A stretch of 64,000 bases of DNA from Streptococcus mitis (GCF_002860865.1 NZ_PKIE01000001.1:62001-126000), one strand, 5' to 3'. Numbered from the stretch's first letter, positions 45,920 to 55,392 are shown. The notes: generated by a model not told the origin, from the letters alone. Numbers and translations are program-made.

Positions 45920-47554
45920 TTGAAAACAAAGATTGGAAAAATTGGATTAGCAAGCGCTTTTTTGATTGGACTAGTTGTCAATCAAGTGCCTGCCAATGAA
46001 ACTGAAGTGAAAGCATCTTCAGAAGAAAGCAGTGTTCAAGCTTATTCTAGTAAGGTAGAAGAAAAGAAATCAGAAACGACTACAAGTCAAAAAGAAGAAG
46101 AGAAAAAGGTTGAGACTTCTTCTAGTCAGCGTCAAGAGAAAAAGGAAGAAGTCAAAGAGACGCGAGCTAGTAGTCAGAAAGAAGAAAGTAAGCCAAATTC
46201 AACATCAGCAAACTGGGAAGGTGACTTCTATGTAAAAGCAGATGGTTCAAAAGCTAAGAGTGAGTGGATCTTTGATACTAGCTACAAGGCTTGATTCTAT
46301 ATAAAAGCAGATAGTCGTTATGCTCAAAAAGAATGGCATGGAAACTACTACCTCAAAGCAGGTGGTTATATGGCTAAAAATGAATGGTTTTACGATAACA
46401 ATTATAAGAGCTGGTTCTACCTCAAAGCAGATGGTTCTTATGCAGAACAAGAATGGCATGGGAACTACTACCTCAAAGTGGGTGGCTACATGGCCAAGAG
46501 TGAATGGTTTTATGATAGCAATTATAAGAGTTGGTTTTACCTGAAATCTGATAGTTCTTATGCGAATCAAGAGTGGTATGGTAAATATTACCTAAAAGCG
46601 GGTGGCTACATGGCCAAGAGTGAATGATTTTACGATAACAATTATAAGAGTTGGTTTTACCTGAAATCTGATGGCTCTTATGCAAATCAAGAGTGGCAAA
46701 AGGTAGACGGCAAGTGGTACTATTTCAAGAAGTGGGGTTACATGGCCAAAGATGAGTGGCAGGGTAACTACTATTTGACAGGAAGTGGTGCTATGGCTAC
46801 TGGTGAATTAGTCATGGATGATGCTCGCTATATTTTTTCTGACTCAGGTGAGTTAAAAGAAAAGAAAGACTTGAATGTTGGCTGGGTTCACCGAAATGGC
46901 AGACGTTATTTCTTTAACCATCGTGAAGAACAAGTTGGGACTGATCAAGTTAAAAAAGTTATCGATGTCAGTGAGCACAATGGTCGTATCAGTGACTGGA
47001 AAAAAGTCATCGATGATAATGGAGTAGATGGAGTCATTGTTCGTTTGGGTTATAGTGGAACTGAAGACAAGGAATTGGCTCATAATATTAAGGAGTTAAA
47101 CCGTCTTGGAATTCCTTACGGTGTTTACCTTTATACTTATGCTGAAAATGAGACCGATGCTGAGAATGATGCTAATCAAACCATTGAACTCTTGAAAAAA
47201 TACAAGATGAACTTGTCTTACCCTATCTACTACGATGTTGAGAACTGGGAATATGGCAATAAGACCAAGAGAGCTCCAAGTGATACTGGAACCTGGGTCA
47301 AGATTATCAACAAGTATATGGCAACAATGAAACAGGCTGGTTATCAAAATGTAAATGTTTATAGCTACCGTCAACTTTTGCAAACTCGTTTGAATCATCC
47401 CGATATTTTACAACATGTCAATTGGGTTGCTGCTTATACTGATGCGCTTGATTGGACAAATCCTCATTATTCAGGTGAAAAAGGATGGCAATATACCTCA
47501 TCTGAATACTTAAAAGGAATTCGTGGTCGTGTTGACGTCAGCGTTTGGTATTAA
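45920..47554 (+). pseudogene. lytC: LytC-type choline-binding lysozyme gene with two in-frame TGA codons
   Basis: The frame runs from TTG 45920 (after AGGAGAGG) to TAA 47552. It encodes a signal peptide (MKTKIGKIGLASAFLIG…), a Ser/Glu/Lys-rich linker, and choline-binding repeats (WFYLKADGSYAEQEWHGNYYL type) encoded in 120-bp tandem DNA units. A C-terminal GH25 muramidase follows, with VIDVSEHNGRISDW and YYDVENWEY. Two TGA codons at 46292 and 46625 each replace a repeat Trp (TGG) without any frameshift. TGA ends several other genes here, so it is not a Trp codon. Without readthrough only a ~124-residue secreted stub is made. A segment from ATG 46742 could encode the GH25 part without a signal. 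Confidence 0.9.
46265..46744 (+). repeat. Tandem 120-bp choline-binding repeat units
   Basis: Units beginning at 46265, 46385, 46505 and 46625 share a 120-bp period, each encoding a pair of choline-binding modules. The near-identity of the middle units makes slippage and recombination likely. TGA 46292 is codon 10 of the first unit; TGA 46625 is codon 1 of the fourth. Confidence 0.85.
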
Positions 47555-47568
47555 GATATAAGTTTGAG

Positions 47569-47602
47569 AAAGGAGTGTGCAAGAAAATTGCATCCCTTTT
47601 TT
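47569..47602 (+). terminator. Terminator of lytC
   Basis: GTGCAA pairs with TTGCAT within AAGG…CCTT, followed by TTTTTTCTTT. Confidence 0.7.
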
Positions 47603-47621
47603 CTTTATTTTGTCGCAGTTA

Positions 47622-47727
47622 ATACTCTTTGAAAATCAAATTCAAACCACGTCAACGTCACCTTGCCGTACTCAAGTACAGCCTGCGGCTAGTTTCCTAG
47701 TTTGCTCTTTGATTTTCATTGAGTATA
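47622..47727 (-). repeat. BOX element (short, no boxB)
   Basis: About 106 bp, from ATACTCTTTGAAAATC to TTTTCATTGAGTATA, in reverse orientation, between lytC and dpr. Confidence 0.9.
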
Positions 47728-47812
47728 AGAGAGGTGTAAGGGGACTGTGTTTTATTCTAAAAATTCTTAAATTATCAGTCTATTGCAACTTTTCTCATGT
47801 GAGTCATTTGGC

Positions 47813-47844
47813 TTGCTATTGGTTATTCTTAGTAGTATACTAAG
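47813..47844 (+). promoter_or_regulatory. dpr promoter with inverted repeat over the -10
   Basis: TTGCTA (47813-47818), 17-nt spacer and TATACT (47836-47841). CTTAGT (47828-47833) and ACTAAG (47839-47844) form an inverted repeat centred on the -10, a possible repressor site. The regulator is not identified. Confidence 0.6.
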
Positions 47845-47895
47845 ATAGTAATCAGTAAGAAGTGGTTACAAATAATAATGAATGAGGTAAAAATA

Positions 47896-48414
47896 ATGGT
47901 AGAATTGAAAAAAGAAGCAGTAAAAGACGTAACATCATTGACAAAAGCAGCGCCAGTAGCATTGGCAAAAACAAAGGAAGTCTTGAATCAAGCTGTTGCT
48001 GATTTGTACGTAGCTCATGTGGCTTTGCACCAAGTACACTGGTATATGCGTGGTCGTGGTTTCCTTGTATGGCATCCAAAAATGGATGAGTATATGGAAG
48101 CTCTTGACGGTCAATTGGATGAAATCAGCGAACGCTTGATTACACTTGGAGGTAGCCCATTCTCTACATTGACAGAATTCCTTCAACACAGTGAAATCGA
48201 AGAAGAAGCTGGTGAATACCGTAATGTTGAAGAAAGCTTGGAACGTGTCCTTGCTATCTACCGTTACTTGTCAGAACTTTTCCAAAAAGGTTTGGATGTC
48301 ACTGATGAAGAGGGTGATGATGTGACAAACGGTATCTTCTCAGACGCTAAAACTGAAACTGATAAAACAATCTGGATGCTTGCAGCAGAACTTGGACAAG
48401 CACCTGGTTTGTAA
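47896..48414 (+). CDS. dpr: Dps-like peroxide resistance ferritin Dpr
   Basis: Start ATG 47896 is preceded by GAGG; an earlier ATG at 47878 overlaps that ribosome site. The 172-residue protein has the Dps ferroxidase region [33 protein letters not shown] (His, Asp and Glu ligands across subunits). Dodecameric Dpr stores iron and limits Fenton damage in catalase-negative streptococci, which make much H2O2. Confidence 0.94.
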   Translation: MVELKKEAVKDVTSLTKAAPVALAKTKEVLNQAVADLYVAHVALHQVHWYMRGRGFLVWHPKMDEYMEALDGQLDEISERLITLGGSPFSTLTEFLQHSEIEEEAGEYRNVEESLERVLAIYRYLSELFQKGLDVTDEEGDDVTNGIFSDAKTETDKTIWMLAAELGQAPGL

Positions 48415-48433
48415 GAAATAGAATAATCATATA

Positions 48434-48467
48434 AAAATCTGTAGGATTCCTCTTACGGATTTTTTTC
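48434..48467 (+). terminator. Terminator of dpr
   Basis: AAATCTGTA pairs with TACGGATTT around GGATTCCTCT, followed by seven T residues. Confidence 0.8.
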
Positions 48468-48545
48468 TATTCTGTAAGCTATTCCAAACCAGTCTTTTTT
48501 TGAGTTTTTTGATAAAATAGTACTATCAGTAAAAAGGATGGAAGC

Positions 48546-49052
48546 ATGACTAAGAAAATCGTAGCTATTTGGGCCCAGGATGAAGAGGGTGTGATTGGTA
48601 AGGACAATCGTTTGCCTTGGCATTTACCAGCAGAACTGCAACACTTCAAAGAAACAACTCTGAATCATGCTATCTTGATGGGGCGTGTGACCTTTGATGG
48701 AATGGGACGTCGACTGCTTCCAAAACGGGAGACCTTGATTTTGACACGTAACTCGGAAGAAAAGATAGATGGTGCGGCTACTTTTCAGGATGTCCAGTCT
48801 GTCTTGGACTGGTATCAGGCTCAAGAAAAGAATCTCTATATTATTGGTGGAAAGCAGATTTTTCAGGCTTTTGAGCCCTACCTTGACGAAGTGATTGTGA
48901 CTCAAATTCATGCTCGGGTGGAAGGAGATACCTATTTTCCTGAGGAGTTTGATCTGTCCCTTTTTGAGACTGTTTCAAGCAAATCCTATACCAAGGATGA
49001 GAAAAATCCTTATGATTTTACCATCCAATACCGCAAGAGAAAGGAAGTCTAA
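48546..49052 (+). CDS. folA: Dihydrofolate reductase
   Basis: This 168-residue enzyme makes tetrahydrofolate with NADPH. Visible motifs are [17 protein letters not shown] (substrate/Met20 loop), [12 protein letters not shown] and [11 protein letters not shown]. Residue 100 is Ile (…YII-100…); the I100L change tied to trimethoprim resistance in pneumococci is absent. Residue 92 is Ala and residue 20 Asp, positions also reported to vary in resistant alleles, so susceptibility cannot be read with certainty. The stop overlaps the next small gene by one base. Confidence 0.95.
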   Translation: MTKKIVAIWAQDEEGVIGKDNRLPWHLPAELQHFKETTLNHAILMGRVTFDGMGRRLLPKRETLILTRNSEEKIDGAATFQDVQSVLDWYQAQEKNLYIIGGKQIFQAFEPYLDEVIVTQIHARVEGDTYFPEEFDLSLFETVSSKSYTKDEKNPYDFTIQYRKRKEV

Positions 49053-49222
49053 TGGAACGTAGTATATTTGGTTTTTTCACAGCCATGCTGTGTTTGGTCT
49101 GCTTGCTTGCTGGAGCACAGGCTTTTCGTAAAAAGCGTTATGGACTTTCTGTCCTGCTCTGGTTAAATGCCTTTACCAATTTGGTCAATAGTATCCATGC
49201 TTTTTATATGACCTTATTTTAG
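49052..49222 (+). CDS. Small membrane protein between folA and clpX (56 aa)
   Basis: ATG 49052 shares its A with the folA stop (TAATG). The product has an N-terminal hydrophobic helix (IFGFFTAMLCLVCLLAGAQA), a basic turn FRKKRYG and a second moderately hydrophobic segment (LSVLLWLNAFTNLVNSIHAF). It thus looks like a two-helix membrane hairpin. AAGGAAG of the folA end can serve as its ribosome site. From memory, a short hypothetical gene occupies this place in pneumococci. No function is known to me. Confidence 0.72.
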   Translation: MERSIFGFFTAMLCLVCLLAGAQAFRKKRYGLSVLLWLNAFTNLVNSIHAFYMTLF

Positions 49223-49258
49223 ATAGAATGACAGTATAGAATAGAACGGAAGGAAATC

Positions 49259-50491
49259 ATGCCTACAACTAGGAATAATGATATGATGGTTTATTGCTCA
49301 TTTTGTGGCAAAAGCCAAGAAGAAGTACAAAAAATAATTGCTGGGAACAACGCCTTTATCTGCAATGAATGTGTGGAGTTAGCCCAGGAGATCATTCGGG
49401 AGGAGTTGGCGGAGGAAGTCTTGGCAGACTTGTCAGAAGTTCCAAAACCAATCGAACTCCTCCATATTTTGAACCACTATGTAATCGGTCAAGATCGTGC
49501 CAAGCGTGCCTTGGCAGTTGCAGTTTACAACCACTACAAACGCATCAATTTCCACGATACGCGTGAAGAGTCGGAAGATGTGGATTTGCAGAAGTCAAAC
49601 ATCTTGATGATTGGCCCTACTGGTTCAGGGAAAACTTTTCTTGCCCAGACCTTGGCTAAGAGCTTGAATGTGCCTTTTGCGATTGCGGATGCAACAGCTC
49701 TTACTGAGGCTGGTTATGTGGGTGAGGACGTGGAAAATATCCTCCTCAAACTATTGCAGGCTGCTGACTTTAACATTGAACGTGCAGAGCGTGGCATTAT
49801 CTATGTGGATGAAATTGACAAGATTGCTAAGAAGAGCGAGAACGTATCGATCACACGTGACGTTTCTGGTGAAGGGGTGCAACAAGCCCTTCTTAAGATT
49901 ATCGAGGGAACAGTTGCCAGCGTACCGCCTCAAGGTGGACGTAAACATCCACAACAAGAGATGATTCAAGTGGATACTAAAAATATCCTCTTCATCGTGG
50001 GTGGTGCCTTTGATGGTATTGAAGAAATCGTCAAACAACGTCTGGGTGAAAAGGTTATCGGATTTGGTCAAAACAATAAAGCGATTGATGAAAACAGCTC
50101 TTACATGCAAGAAATCATCGCAGAAGATATTCAAAAATTTGGTATTATCCCTGAGTTGATTGGACGTTTGCCTGTCTTTGCTGCTCTTGAGCAATTGACG
50201 GTTGATGACTTGGTTCGTATCTTGAAAGAGCCAAGAAATGCCTTGGTTAAACAATATCAAACCTTGCTTTCTTATGATGATGTCGAGTTGGAATTTGACG
50301 ACGAAGCCCTTCAAGAAATCGCCAATAAGGCCATCGAACGGAAGACAGGTGCGCGTGGTCTTCGCTCGATTATCGAAGAAACCATGCTAGATGTCATGTT
50401 TGAAGTACCGAGTCAGGAAAATGTGAAATTGGTTCGCATCACAAAAGAAGCTGTCGATGGAACGGATAAACCGATCCTAGAAACAGCCTAG
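49259..50491 (+). CDS. clpX: ATP-dependent Clp protease ATP-binding subunit ClpX
   Basis: This 410-residue AAA+ unfoldase has the N-terminal zinc-binding domain CSFCGK…CNEC (residues ~13-41), Walker A GPTGSGKT, Walker [11 protein letters not shown], the pore and sensor region, and C-terminal [11 protein letters not shown]. It feeds ClpP with tagged or recognised proteins. RBS GGAAGG precedes the ATG. The engB gene follows, a common Firmicute pair. Confidence 0.97.
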   Translation: MPTTRNNDMMVYCSFCGKSQEEVQKIIAGNNAFICNECVELAQEIIREELAEEVLADLSEVPKPIELLHILNHYVIGQDRAKRALAVAVYNHYKRINFHDTREESEDVDLQKSNILMIGPTGSGKTFLAQTLAKSLNVPFAIADATALTEAGYVGEDVENILLKLLQAADFNIERAERGIIYVDEIDKIAKKSENVSITRDVSGEGVQQALLKIIEGTVASVPPQGGRKHPQQEMIQVDTKNILFIVGGAFDGIEEIVKQRLGEKVIGFGQNNKAIDENSSYMQEIIAEDIQKFGIIPELIGRLPVFAALEQLTVDDLVRILKEPRNALVKQYQTLLSYDDVELEFDDEALQEIANKAIERKTGARGLRSIIEETMLDVMFEVPSQENVKLVRITKEAVDGTDKPILETA

Positions 50492-50499
50492 AGGTGACT

Positions 50500-51087
50500 A
50501 TGGAACTTAATACACATAATGCTGAAATCTTGCTCAGTGCGGCTAACAAGTCCCACTACCCACAGGATGAACTGCCAGAAATCGCTCTTGCAGGGCGTTC
50601 AAATGTTGGCAAGTCTAGCTTTATCAACACCATGCTGAACCGCAAGAACCTAGCCCGAACATCAGGTAAACCTGGTAAAACCCAGTTACTCAACTTCTTT
50701 AACATTGATGACAAGATGCGCTTTGTGGATGTGCCTGGTTATGGCTATGCCCGTGTTTCCAAAAAGGAACGTGAAAAGTGGGGGCGCATGATTGAGGAGT
50801 ACCTAACGACTCGGGAAAATCTCCGTGCGGTAGTCAGTCTAGTCGACCTTCGTCATGACCCGTCAGCAGATGATGTGCAGATGTACGAATTTCTCAAGTA
50901 CTATGAGATTCCGGTTATTATCGTTGCGACCAAGGCGGACAAGATTCCTCGTGGTAAATGGAACAAGCACGAATCAGCAATCAAAAAGAAATTAAACTTT
51001 GACCCAAGTGACGACTTCATCCTCTTTTCATCTGTCAGCAAGGCAGGGATGGATGAGGCTTGGGATGCAATATTAGAAAAATTGTGA
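50500..51087 (+). CDS. engB: Ribosome biogenesis GTPase EngB/YsxC
   Basis: The start ATG 50500 has GAGG 5 nt upstream, and gives 195 residues, the usual length; the GTG at 50494 overlaps that site. G-motifs are [11 protein letters not shown] (G1), T-rich switch I, DVPGYG (G3) and ATKADKI (G4). It acts in late 50S subunit assembly. Located 8 nt after clpX. Confidence 0.96.
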   Translation: MELNTHNAEILLSAANKSHYPQDELPEIALAGRSNVGKSSFINTMLNRKNLARTSGKPGKTQLLNFFNIDDKMRFVDVPGYGYARVSKKEREKWGRMIEEYLTTRENLRAVVSLVDLRHDPSADDVQMYEFLKYYEIPVIIVATKADKIPRGKWNKHESAIKKKLNFDPSDDFILFSSVSKAGMDEAWDAILEKL

Positions 51088-51097
51088 GGAAAAGAAA

Positions 51098-51478
51098 ATG
51101 GCAAAAACAATTCATACAGACAAAGCTCCAAAGGCTATCGGACCATATGTTCAAGGAAAAATCGTTGGCAACCTTTTGTTTGCTAGTGGTCAAGTTCCTC
51201 TCTCTCCTGAAACTGGGGAAATCGTTGGAGAAACAATCCAAGAGCAAACAGAACAAGTCTTGAAAAACATCGGTGCTATTTTGGCAGAGGCAGGAACTGA
51301 CTTTGACCATGTTGTCAAAACAACTTGCTTCTTGAGCGATATGAACGACTTTGTTCCTTTTAACGAGGTTTACCAAACGGCCTTTAAAGAGGAATTTCCA
51401 GCTCGTTCAGCAGTAGAGGTAGCTCGTCTTCCTCGTGATGTAAAAGTCGAAATCGAAGTCATCGCAGAGATTGGATAA
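51098..51478 (+). CDS. ridA: RidA family reactive enamine/imine deaminase
   Basis: This 126-residue YjgF/YER057c/UK114 protein has GPYVQGKIVGNLLFASGQ at the N-terminus and the signature ARSAVEVARLPRDVKVEIEVIA, including the conserved Arg. RidA hydrolyses 2-aminoacrylate and related reactive intermediates. It starts 10 nt after engB and has its own terminator. Confidence 0.94.
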   Translation: MAKTIHTDKAPKAIGPYVQGKIVGNLLFASGQVPLSPETGEIVGETIQEQTEQVLKNIGAILAEAGTDFDHVVKTTCFLSDMNDFVPFNEVYQTAFKEEFPARSAVEVARLPRDVKVEIEVIAEIG

Positions 51479-51485
51479 GCTAGTT

Positions 51486-51512
51486 GAAGTTTGGTGTTGC
51501 CAAACTTCTTTT
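51486..51512 (+). terminator. Terminator of ridA
   Basis: GAAGTTTGG (51486-51494) pairs with CCAAACTTC (51500-51508), followed by TTTT. Readthrough to rapZ remains possible. Confidence 0.8.
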
Positions 51513-51529
51513 GATATAAGGAGAAAAAG

Positions 51530-52420
51530 ATGACAAAGAAACAACTTCACTTGGTGATTGTGACAGGGATGAGTGGTGCAGGGAAAACTGTGGCCATTCA
51601 ATCCTTTGAGGATTTAGGTTATTTTACTATTGATAATATGCCACCAGCTCTCTTGCCTAAGTTTTTGCAGTTGGTGGAAACAAAGGAAGACGACCATAAG
51701 TTGGCCTTGGTAGTAGATATGCGTAGCCGTTCTTTCTTCTCGGAGATTCAAGCTGTTTTGGATGAGCTGGAAAATAAGGAAGAACTGGACTTCAAAATTC
51801 TCTTTTTGGACGCAGCTGATAAGGAATTGGTCGCGCGCTACAAGGAAACCAGACGGAGTCACCCACTAGCAGCAGACGGACGAATTTTGGATGGAATTAA
51901 GCTGGAGCGTGAACTCTTGGCACCACTGAAAAACATGAGTCAAAATGTGGTGGATACGACTGAACTCACTCCACGTGAACTGCGTAAAACCATTGCAGAG
52001 CAGTTTTCAGATCAAGACCAAGCCCAGTCTTTCCGTATCGAAGTCATGTCTTTCGGCTTTAAATATGGAATCCCAATTGATGCGGACTTGGTCTTTGATG
52101 TCCGTTTCTTGCCCAATCCCTATTACCTTCCAGAACTGAGAAACCAAACGGGTGTGGATGAACCAGTGTATCACTATGTCATGAACCATCCTGAGTCAGA
52201 AGACTTTTATCAACATTTATTGGCCTTGATTGAGCCGATTTTACCAAGTTACCAAAAGGAAGGGAAGTCTGTTTTGACCATTGCCATGGGTTGTACGGGT
52301 GGGCAACACCGTAGTGTGGCCTTTGCTAAACGATTGGCGCAGGACTTATCCAAGAATTGGCCTGTCAATGAAGGGCATCGCGATAAAGACCGAAGAAAGG
52401 AAACGGTAAACCGTTCATGA
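51530..52420 (+). CDS. rapZ: RNase adapter/nucleotide-binding protein RapZ (YvcJ)
   Basis: This 296-residue protein has Walker A GMSGAGKT (residues ~15-22) with [12 protein letters not shown] following, and the C-terminal [10 protein letters not shown] phosphate-binding loop. In B. subtilis YvcJ binds nucleotides and influences competence; in enteric bacteria RapZ controls GlmS through small RNAs. It overlaps yvcK by 4 nt. The trio rapZ-yvcK-whiA is conserved in Gram-positives. Confidence 0.95.
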   Translation: MTKKQLHLVIVTGMSGAGKTVAIQSFEDLGYFTIDNMPPALLPKFLQLVETKEDDHKLALVVDMRSRSFFSEIQAVLDELENKEELDFKILFLDAADKELVARYKETRRSHPLAADGRILDGIKLERELLAPLKNMSQNVVDTTELTPRELRKTIAEQFSDQDQAQSFRIEVMSFGFKYGIPIDADLVFDVRFLPNPYYLPELRNQTGVDEPVYHYVMNHPESEDFYQHLLALIEPILPSYQKEGKSVLTIAMGCTGGQHRSVAFAKRLAQDLSKNWPVNEGHRDKDRRKETVNRS

Positions 52421-53394
52421 GAAAACCAAAGATAACGGTGATTGGTGGAGGGACTGGAATCCCTGTCATTCTAAAAAGTCTGCGGGAAAAAGATGTGGAA
52501 ATTGCTGCTATCGTAACGGTGGCAGATGATGGTGGTTCATCAGGTGAACTCCGAAAAAATATGCAACAATTGACACCGCCAGGTGATCTTCGTAATGTCC
52601 TTGTGGCCATGTCGGATATGCCTAAGTTTTATGAGAAGGTCTTTCAGTATCGCTTTTCTGAGGATGCTGGAGCCTTTGCTGGCCATCCATTGGGAAATCT
52701 CATCATTGCTGGCCTGTCAGAAATGCAGGGCTCGACCTATAATGCCATGCAGTTATTGAGCAAATTTTTCCATACTACTGGGAAGATTTATCCTTCCAGT
52801 GACCATCCTTTGACCTTGTATGCAGTCTTTCAGGATGGGACAGAGGTGGCTGGAGAGAGCCATATTGCAGACCATCCAGGTATGATTGACCACGTCTATG
52901 TGACCAATACCCTCAACGATGATACGCCTCTGGCTAGCCGTCGAGTAGTGCAGACTATTCTTGAAAGTGACATGATTGTCCTCGGACCTGGTTCTCTATT
53001 TACCTCTATTTTGCCCAATATCGTGATTAAGGAAATCGGGCAGGCGCTTTTGGAAACCAAGGCAGAAATCGCCTATGTCTGCAATATCATGACCCAACGT
53101 GGGGAGACGGAACACTTTACAGATAGTGACCACGTGGAGGTCTTGCATCGTCACCTTGGTCGCCCTTTTATCGACACTGTCTTGGTGAATATCGAAAAAG
53201 TGCCTCAGGAATACATGAATTCCAACCGGTTTGATGAATACTTGGTGCAGGTGGAACATGATTTTGCTGGTCTTTGTAAGCAGGTTCCGCGCGTGATTTC
53301 ATCCAACTTCCTTCGTCTGGAAAATGGTGGTGCCTTCCACGATGGGGATTTGCTAGTGGATGAATTGATGCGGATTATACAGGTGAGAAAATGA
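52417..53394 (+). CDS. yvcK: Gluconeogenesis/morphology factor YvcK
   Basis: This 325-residue CofD-like protein has [14 protein letters not shown] and [13 protein letters not shown] at the N-terminus, and [13 protein letters not shown] further on. YvcK binds UDP-sugars and is needed for cell shape and growth on gluconeogenic carbon in Bacillus; in pneumococcus the homologue has been linked to division. ATGA overlaps join it to rapZ and whiA. Confidence 0.94.
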   Translation: MRKPKITVIGGGTGIPVILKSLREKDVEIAAIVTVADDGGSSGELRKNMQQLTPPGDLRNVLVAMSDMPKFYEKVFQYRFSEDAGAFAGHPLGNLIIAGLSEMQGSTYNAMQLLSKFFHTTGKIYPSSDHPLTLYAVFQDGTEVAGESHIADHPGMIDHVYVTNTLNDDTPLASRRVVQTILESDMIVLGPGSLFTSILPNIVIKEIGQALLETKAEIAYVCNIMTQRGETEHFTDSDHVEVLHRHLGRPFIDTVLVNIEKVPQEYMNSNRFDEYLVQVEHDFAGLCKQVPRVISSNFLRLENGGAFHDGDLLVDELMRIIQVRK

Positions 53395-54302
53395 GTTTCA
53401 CAGTAGCAGTAAAAGAAGAAATCCTAGGTCAGCACCATCTAAGCCGGCATGAATTATCTGCCATTATCAAGATGTCTGGCAGTATCGGTCTTTCGACTTC
53501 GGGCTTGACCTTGTCCGTCGTGACAGAAAATGCCAAACTGGCTCGTCACCTCTATGAATCCTTTCTCCATTTCTATGAAATCAAATCGGAAATTCGCCAC
53601 CACCAACGGAGCAATCTTCGTAAGAATCGGGTCTATACCGTTTTTACAGATGAAAAGGTGCAGGACCTGCTGAGTGATTTACACTTGGCAGACTCCTTTT
53701 TTGGCCTAGAAACGGGTATTGATCAGGCGATTTTATCGGACGAGGAAGCCGGTCGTGCTTATCTCTGTGGTGCTTTCTTGGCAAATGGCAGCATTCGTGA
53801 CCCTGAGTCAGGTAAGTACCAGTTGGAAATCAGTTCTGTTTATCTGGACCACGCGCAAGGGATTGCCTCTCTTCTCCAGCAGTTTTTACTGGATGCCAAG
53901 GTGCTTGAGCGCAAGAAGGGAGCTGTGACCTACCTCCAGCGAGCCGAAGATATTATGGACTTCTTGATAGTAATCGGAGCTATGAAGGCGCGTGATGATT
54001 TTGAGCGAGTTAAGATTTTGCGAGAAACCCGTAACGACCTCAATCGAGCCAATAATGCCGAGACAGCTAATATCGCACGGACAGTTTCTGCCAGCATGAA
54101 GACTATCAACAATATCAGCAAAATCAAAGATATTATGGGCTTAGAAAATCTGCCAGTGGATTTGCAGGAAGTAGCGCAATTGCGGATTCAGCACCCAGAC
54201 TACTCTATCCAGCAGTTGGCAGATAGCCTCAGCACCCCTCTGACCAAAAGTGGTGTCAACCACAGACTCAGAAAGATAAATAAATTAGCCGATGAATTAT
54301 AA
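53391..54302 (+). CDS. whiA: DNA-binding protein WhiA
   Basis: This 303-residue protein has a LAGLIDADG-like N-terminal domain ([16 protein letters not shown], residues ~120-135) without homing-endonuclease activity in this family. A C-terminal HTH ([29 protein letters not shown]) completes it. WhiA affects cell division and chromosome segregation in Gram-positives. It is the last gene of the rapZ-yvcK-whiA unit. Confidence 0.95.
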   Translation: MSFTVAVKEEILGQHHLSRHELSAIIKMSGSIGLSTSGLTLSVVTENAKLARHLYESFLHFYEIKSEIRHHQRSNLRKNRVYTVFTDEKVQDLLSDLHLADSFFGLETGIDQAILSDEEAGRAYLCGAFLANGSIRDPESGKYQLEISSVYLDHAQGIASLLQQFLLDAKVLERKKGAVTYLQRAEDIMDFLIVIGAMKARDDFERVKILRETRNDLNRANNAETANIARTVSASMKTINNISKIKDIMGLENLPVDLQEVAQLRIQHPDYSIQQLADSLSTPLTKSGVNHRLRKINKLADEL

Positions 54303-54322
54303 AGACATAAAACACCTCTTTC

Positions 54323-54352
54323 TTGACAATTGAACAGAACATGTGAGATAAT
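54323..54352 (+). promoter_or_regulatory. Promoter of the Fst-locus antisense RNA
   Basis: TTGACA (54323-54328), an 18-nt spacer and TGA-GATAAT (-10 at 54347-54352): a strong consensus promoter with no following gene. Confidence 0.75.
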
Positions 54353-54358
54353 AAATAA

Positions 54359-54431
54359 GAATTGAGAAGTTCTAGCATTTTAGTGCTAAAACAGAAATCC
54401 CCTCGGTACTGCAATACCAAGGGGATTTTTT
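54359..54431 (+). ncRNA. Antitoxin RNA of an Fst-like type I toxin-antitoxin locus
   Basis: A transcript of about 73 nt is predicted from the promoter to the terminator at 54396-54431 (AATCCCCT…AGGGGATT, then T-run). It carries TTGAGAAGTTCTAGCAT (54362-54378), which repeats 54539-54555 at 16 of 17 positions. It can therefore pair with the toxin mRNA across the toxin start codon. The shared terminator gives a second pairing region. This is the RNA II arrangement of the enterococcal par/fst system. Confidence 0.75.
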
Positions 54432-54459
54432 CTGGGTTAGATAGCACTAACCAGGAAAG

Positions 54460-54555
54460 TTACTTGTCGAAGTGATCGTCTAACCAACGAGTCACCATCC
54501 ATGAGATGATACTCTCGATGACTGCGATAAGTACTATTTTGAGAAGTTCTGGCAT
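54460..54555 (-). CDS. Fst-like membrane peptide toxin (31 aa)
   Basis: The ATG (54555) follows AAGGAGG at 8 nt. The 31-residue peptide has MPELLK, a hydrophobic helix IVLIAVIESIISWMV, and a polar tail TRWLDDHFDK. The layout and the W-L-D-x-x-x-D tail match the Fst/Ldr-like type I toxins of Gram-positives, which depolarise membranes when overproduced. The mRNA would run from an extended -10 (TGA-TATCAT, minus strand, near 54605) to the terminator at ~54396, about 200 nt. Confidence 0.75.
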   Translation of the reverse strand: MPELLKIVLIAVIESIISWMVTRWLDDHFDK

Positions 54556-54614
54556 CTGTAATACCTCCTTTTCCAAGGAGTATCGTTAGTGCCATCGTTA
54601 TGATATCACATGCT

Positions 54615-54629
54615 CTATCAATTTGATAG
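54615..54629. other. Palindrome upstream of the toxin gene
   Basis: CTATCAATTTGATAG is a perfect 15-nt palindrome just upstream of the inferred toxin -10; it could be an operator. No regulator is assigned. Confidence 0.4.
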
Positions 54630-54709
54630 GACATTTTTGCTTTTTGAAAAAGAAGGGGAAAGGCAAAAAGCAATGTCATTAAGTTAAGAAATTTAGCTCT
54701 TTAAAATCA

Positions 54710-54754
54710 AAAACGCATAATATCAGATATTGAAAACCGTGATACTATGCGTTT
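54710..54754 (-). terminator. Terminator of the secreted-protein gene
   Basis: On the minus strand AAAACGCATA (54754-54745) pairs with TATGCGTTTT (54719-54710), then T-rich sequence, 63 nt after the stop. Confidence 0.78.
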
Positions 54755-54816
54755 TATTGTGAGAAAATTTATTTCATTTTCTCCTGAAATTGAGTTTTTA
54801 CCCAGTCTCTAATGAG

Positions 54817-55392
54817 TTATTTCCAAGTGACCAGTTCGCTCCAAACGCTAACATTCGATATAGTAGAGGTTTCACCAGCTGGAACCCATTTGTTGGTGCC
54901 TAAGTATCTAACTTCTAGTTTACGAACGTTTACTGTGTAAGATGCTTTTAGTCTAATATAACCATAAGTGTAGGGTGGTACGTTATGGGAGACTGAGTGA
55001 TTTAAACTAAGTCCAGCTCCAGACTCCGGAGCAGAAAAGCTAACACCTGCACCTACAGTCAGAGTAGCTCCAGCTTTTCCACCATAGGCAGTTGAACTTA
55101 CAGGACCTGATGTGGTGCTTTTCTTGTAAGAGTGAGAGTATTTAGTTCTATAGTCTGCAACACCAGTTGCATTAGAACGAGTCTGATACGTAGATTTAGA
55201 CTCTAAATAGGCGTCTCTAAGTTCAGTTGTATAAAATGACAATAACTCTCCTGTGTTGATATCTTTTACAATACGATTAGATACAATTTCATAATTTGTA
55301 CCAGGATAGACATCAGCAAAAACCGTAGATGTTGTGACTAAGAATAATAGACTTGATAGTAGAGAGAAAAACAATAGTTTCAGTTTAATCAT
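54817..55392 (-). CDS. Secreted protein of unknown function (191 aa)
   Basis: It has a clear signal peptide (MIKLKLLFFSLLSSLLFLVTT…, cleavage probably after TVFA, residue ~26). The mature ~165 residues are rich in Ser, Thr, Gly, Tyr and Val: NYEIVSNRIVKDINTGE, a Gly-rich stretch GGKAGATLTVGAGVSFS, and SLNHSVSHNVPPYTYGYI. This suggests a beta-sheet fold. There is no sorting signal, lipobox or choline-binding repeat, so it should be released. I recognise no family. It sits 30 nt after a two-helix membrane protein behind a cre-associated promoter, within an accessory pocket. A toxin/immunity or bacteriocin-like role is speculation. Confidence 0.75.
   Translation of the reverse strand: MIKLKLLFFSLLSSLLFLVTTSTVFADVYPGTNYEIVSNRIVKDINTGELLSFYTTELRDAYLESKSTYQTRSNATGVADYRTKYSHSYKKSTTSGPVSSTAYGGKAGATLTVGAGVSFSAPESGAGLSLNHSVSHNVPPYTYGYIRLKASYTVNVRKLEVRYLGTNKWVPAGETSTISNVSVWSELVTWK

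Noticed and set aside
46292..46627. UGA recoded as tryptophan
   Set aside because: TGA terminates other genes here (for example hsdM, rapZ, yvcK), so global recoding is excluded; local readthrough remains only a hypothesis.
46265..46744. CRISPR-like periodic repeats
   Set aside because: The 120-bp period is in-frame protein-coding choline-binding repeats, without unique spacers between short identical repeats.
54437..54679. 80-codon minus-strand frame through the toxin region
   Set aside because: It is in a different frame from the 31-codon toxin, lacks a ribosome site and crosses the toxin promoter.
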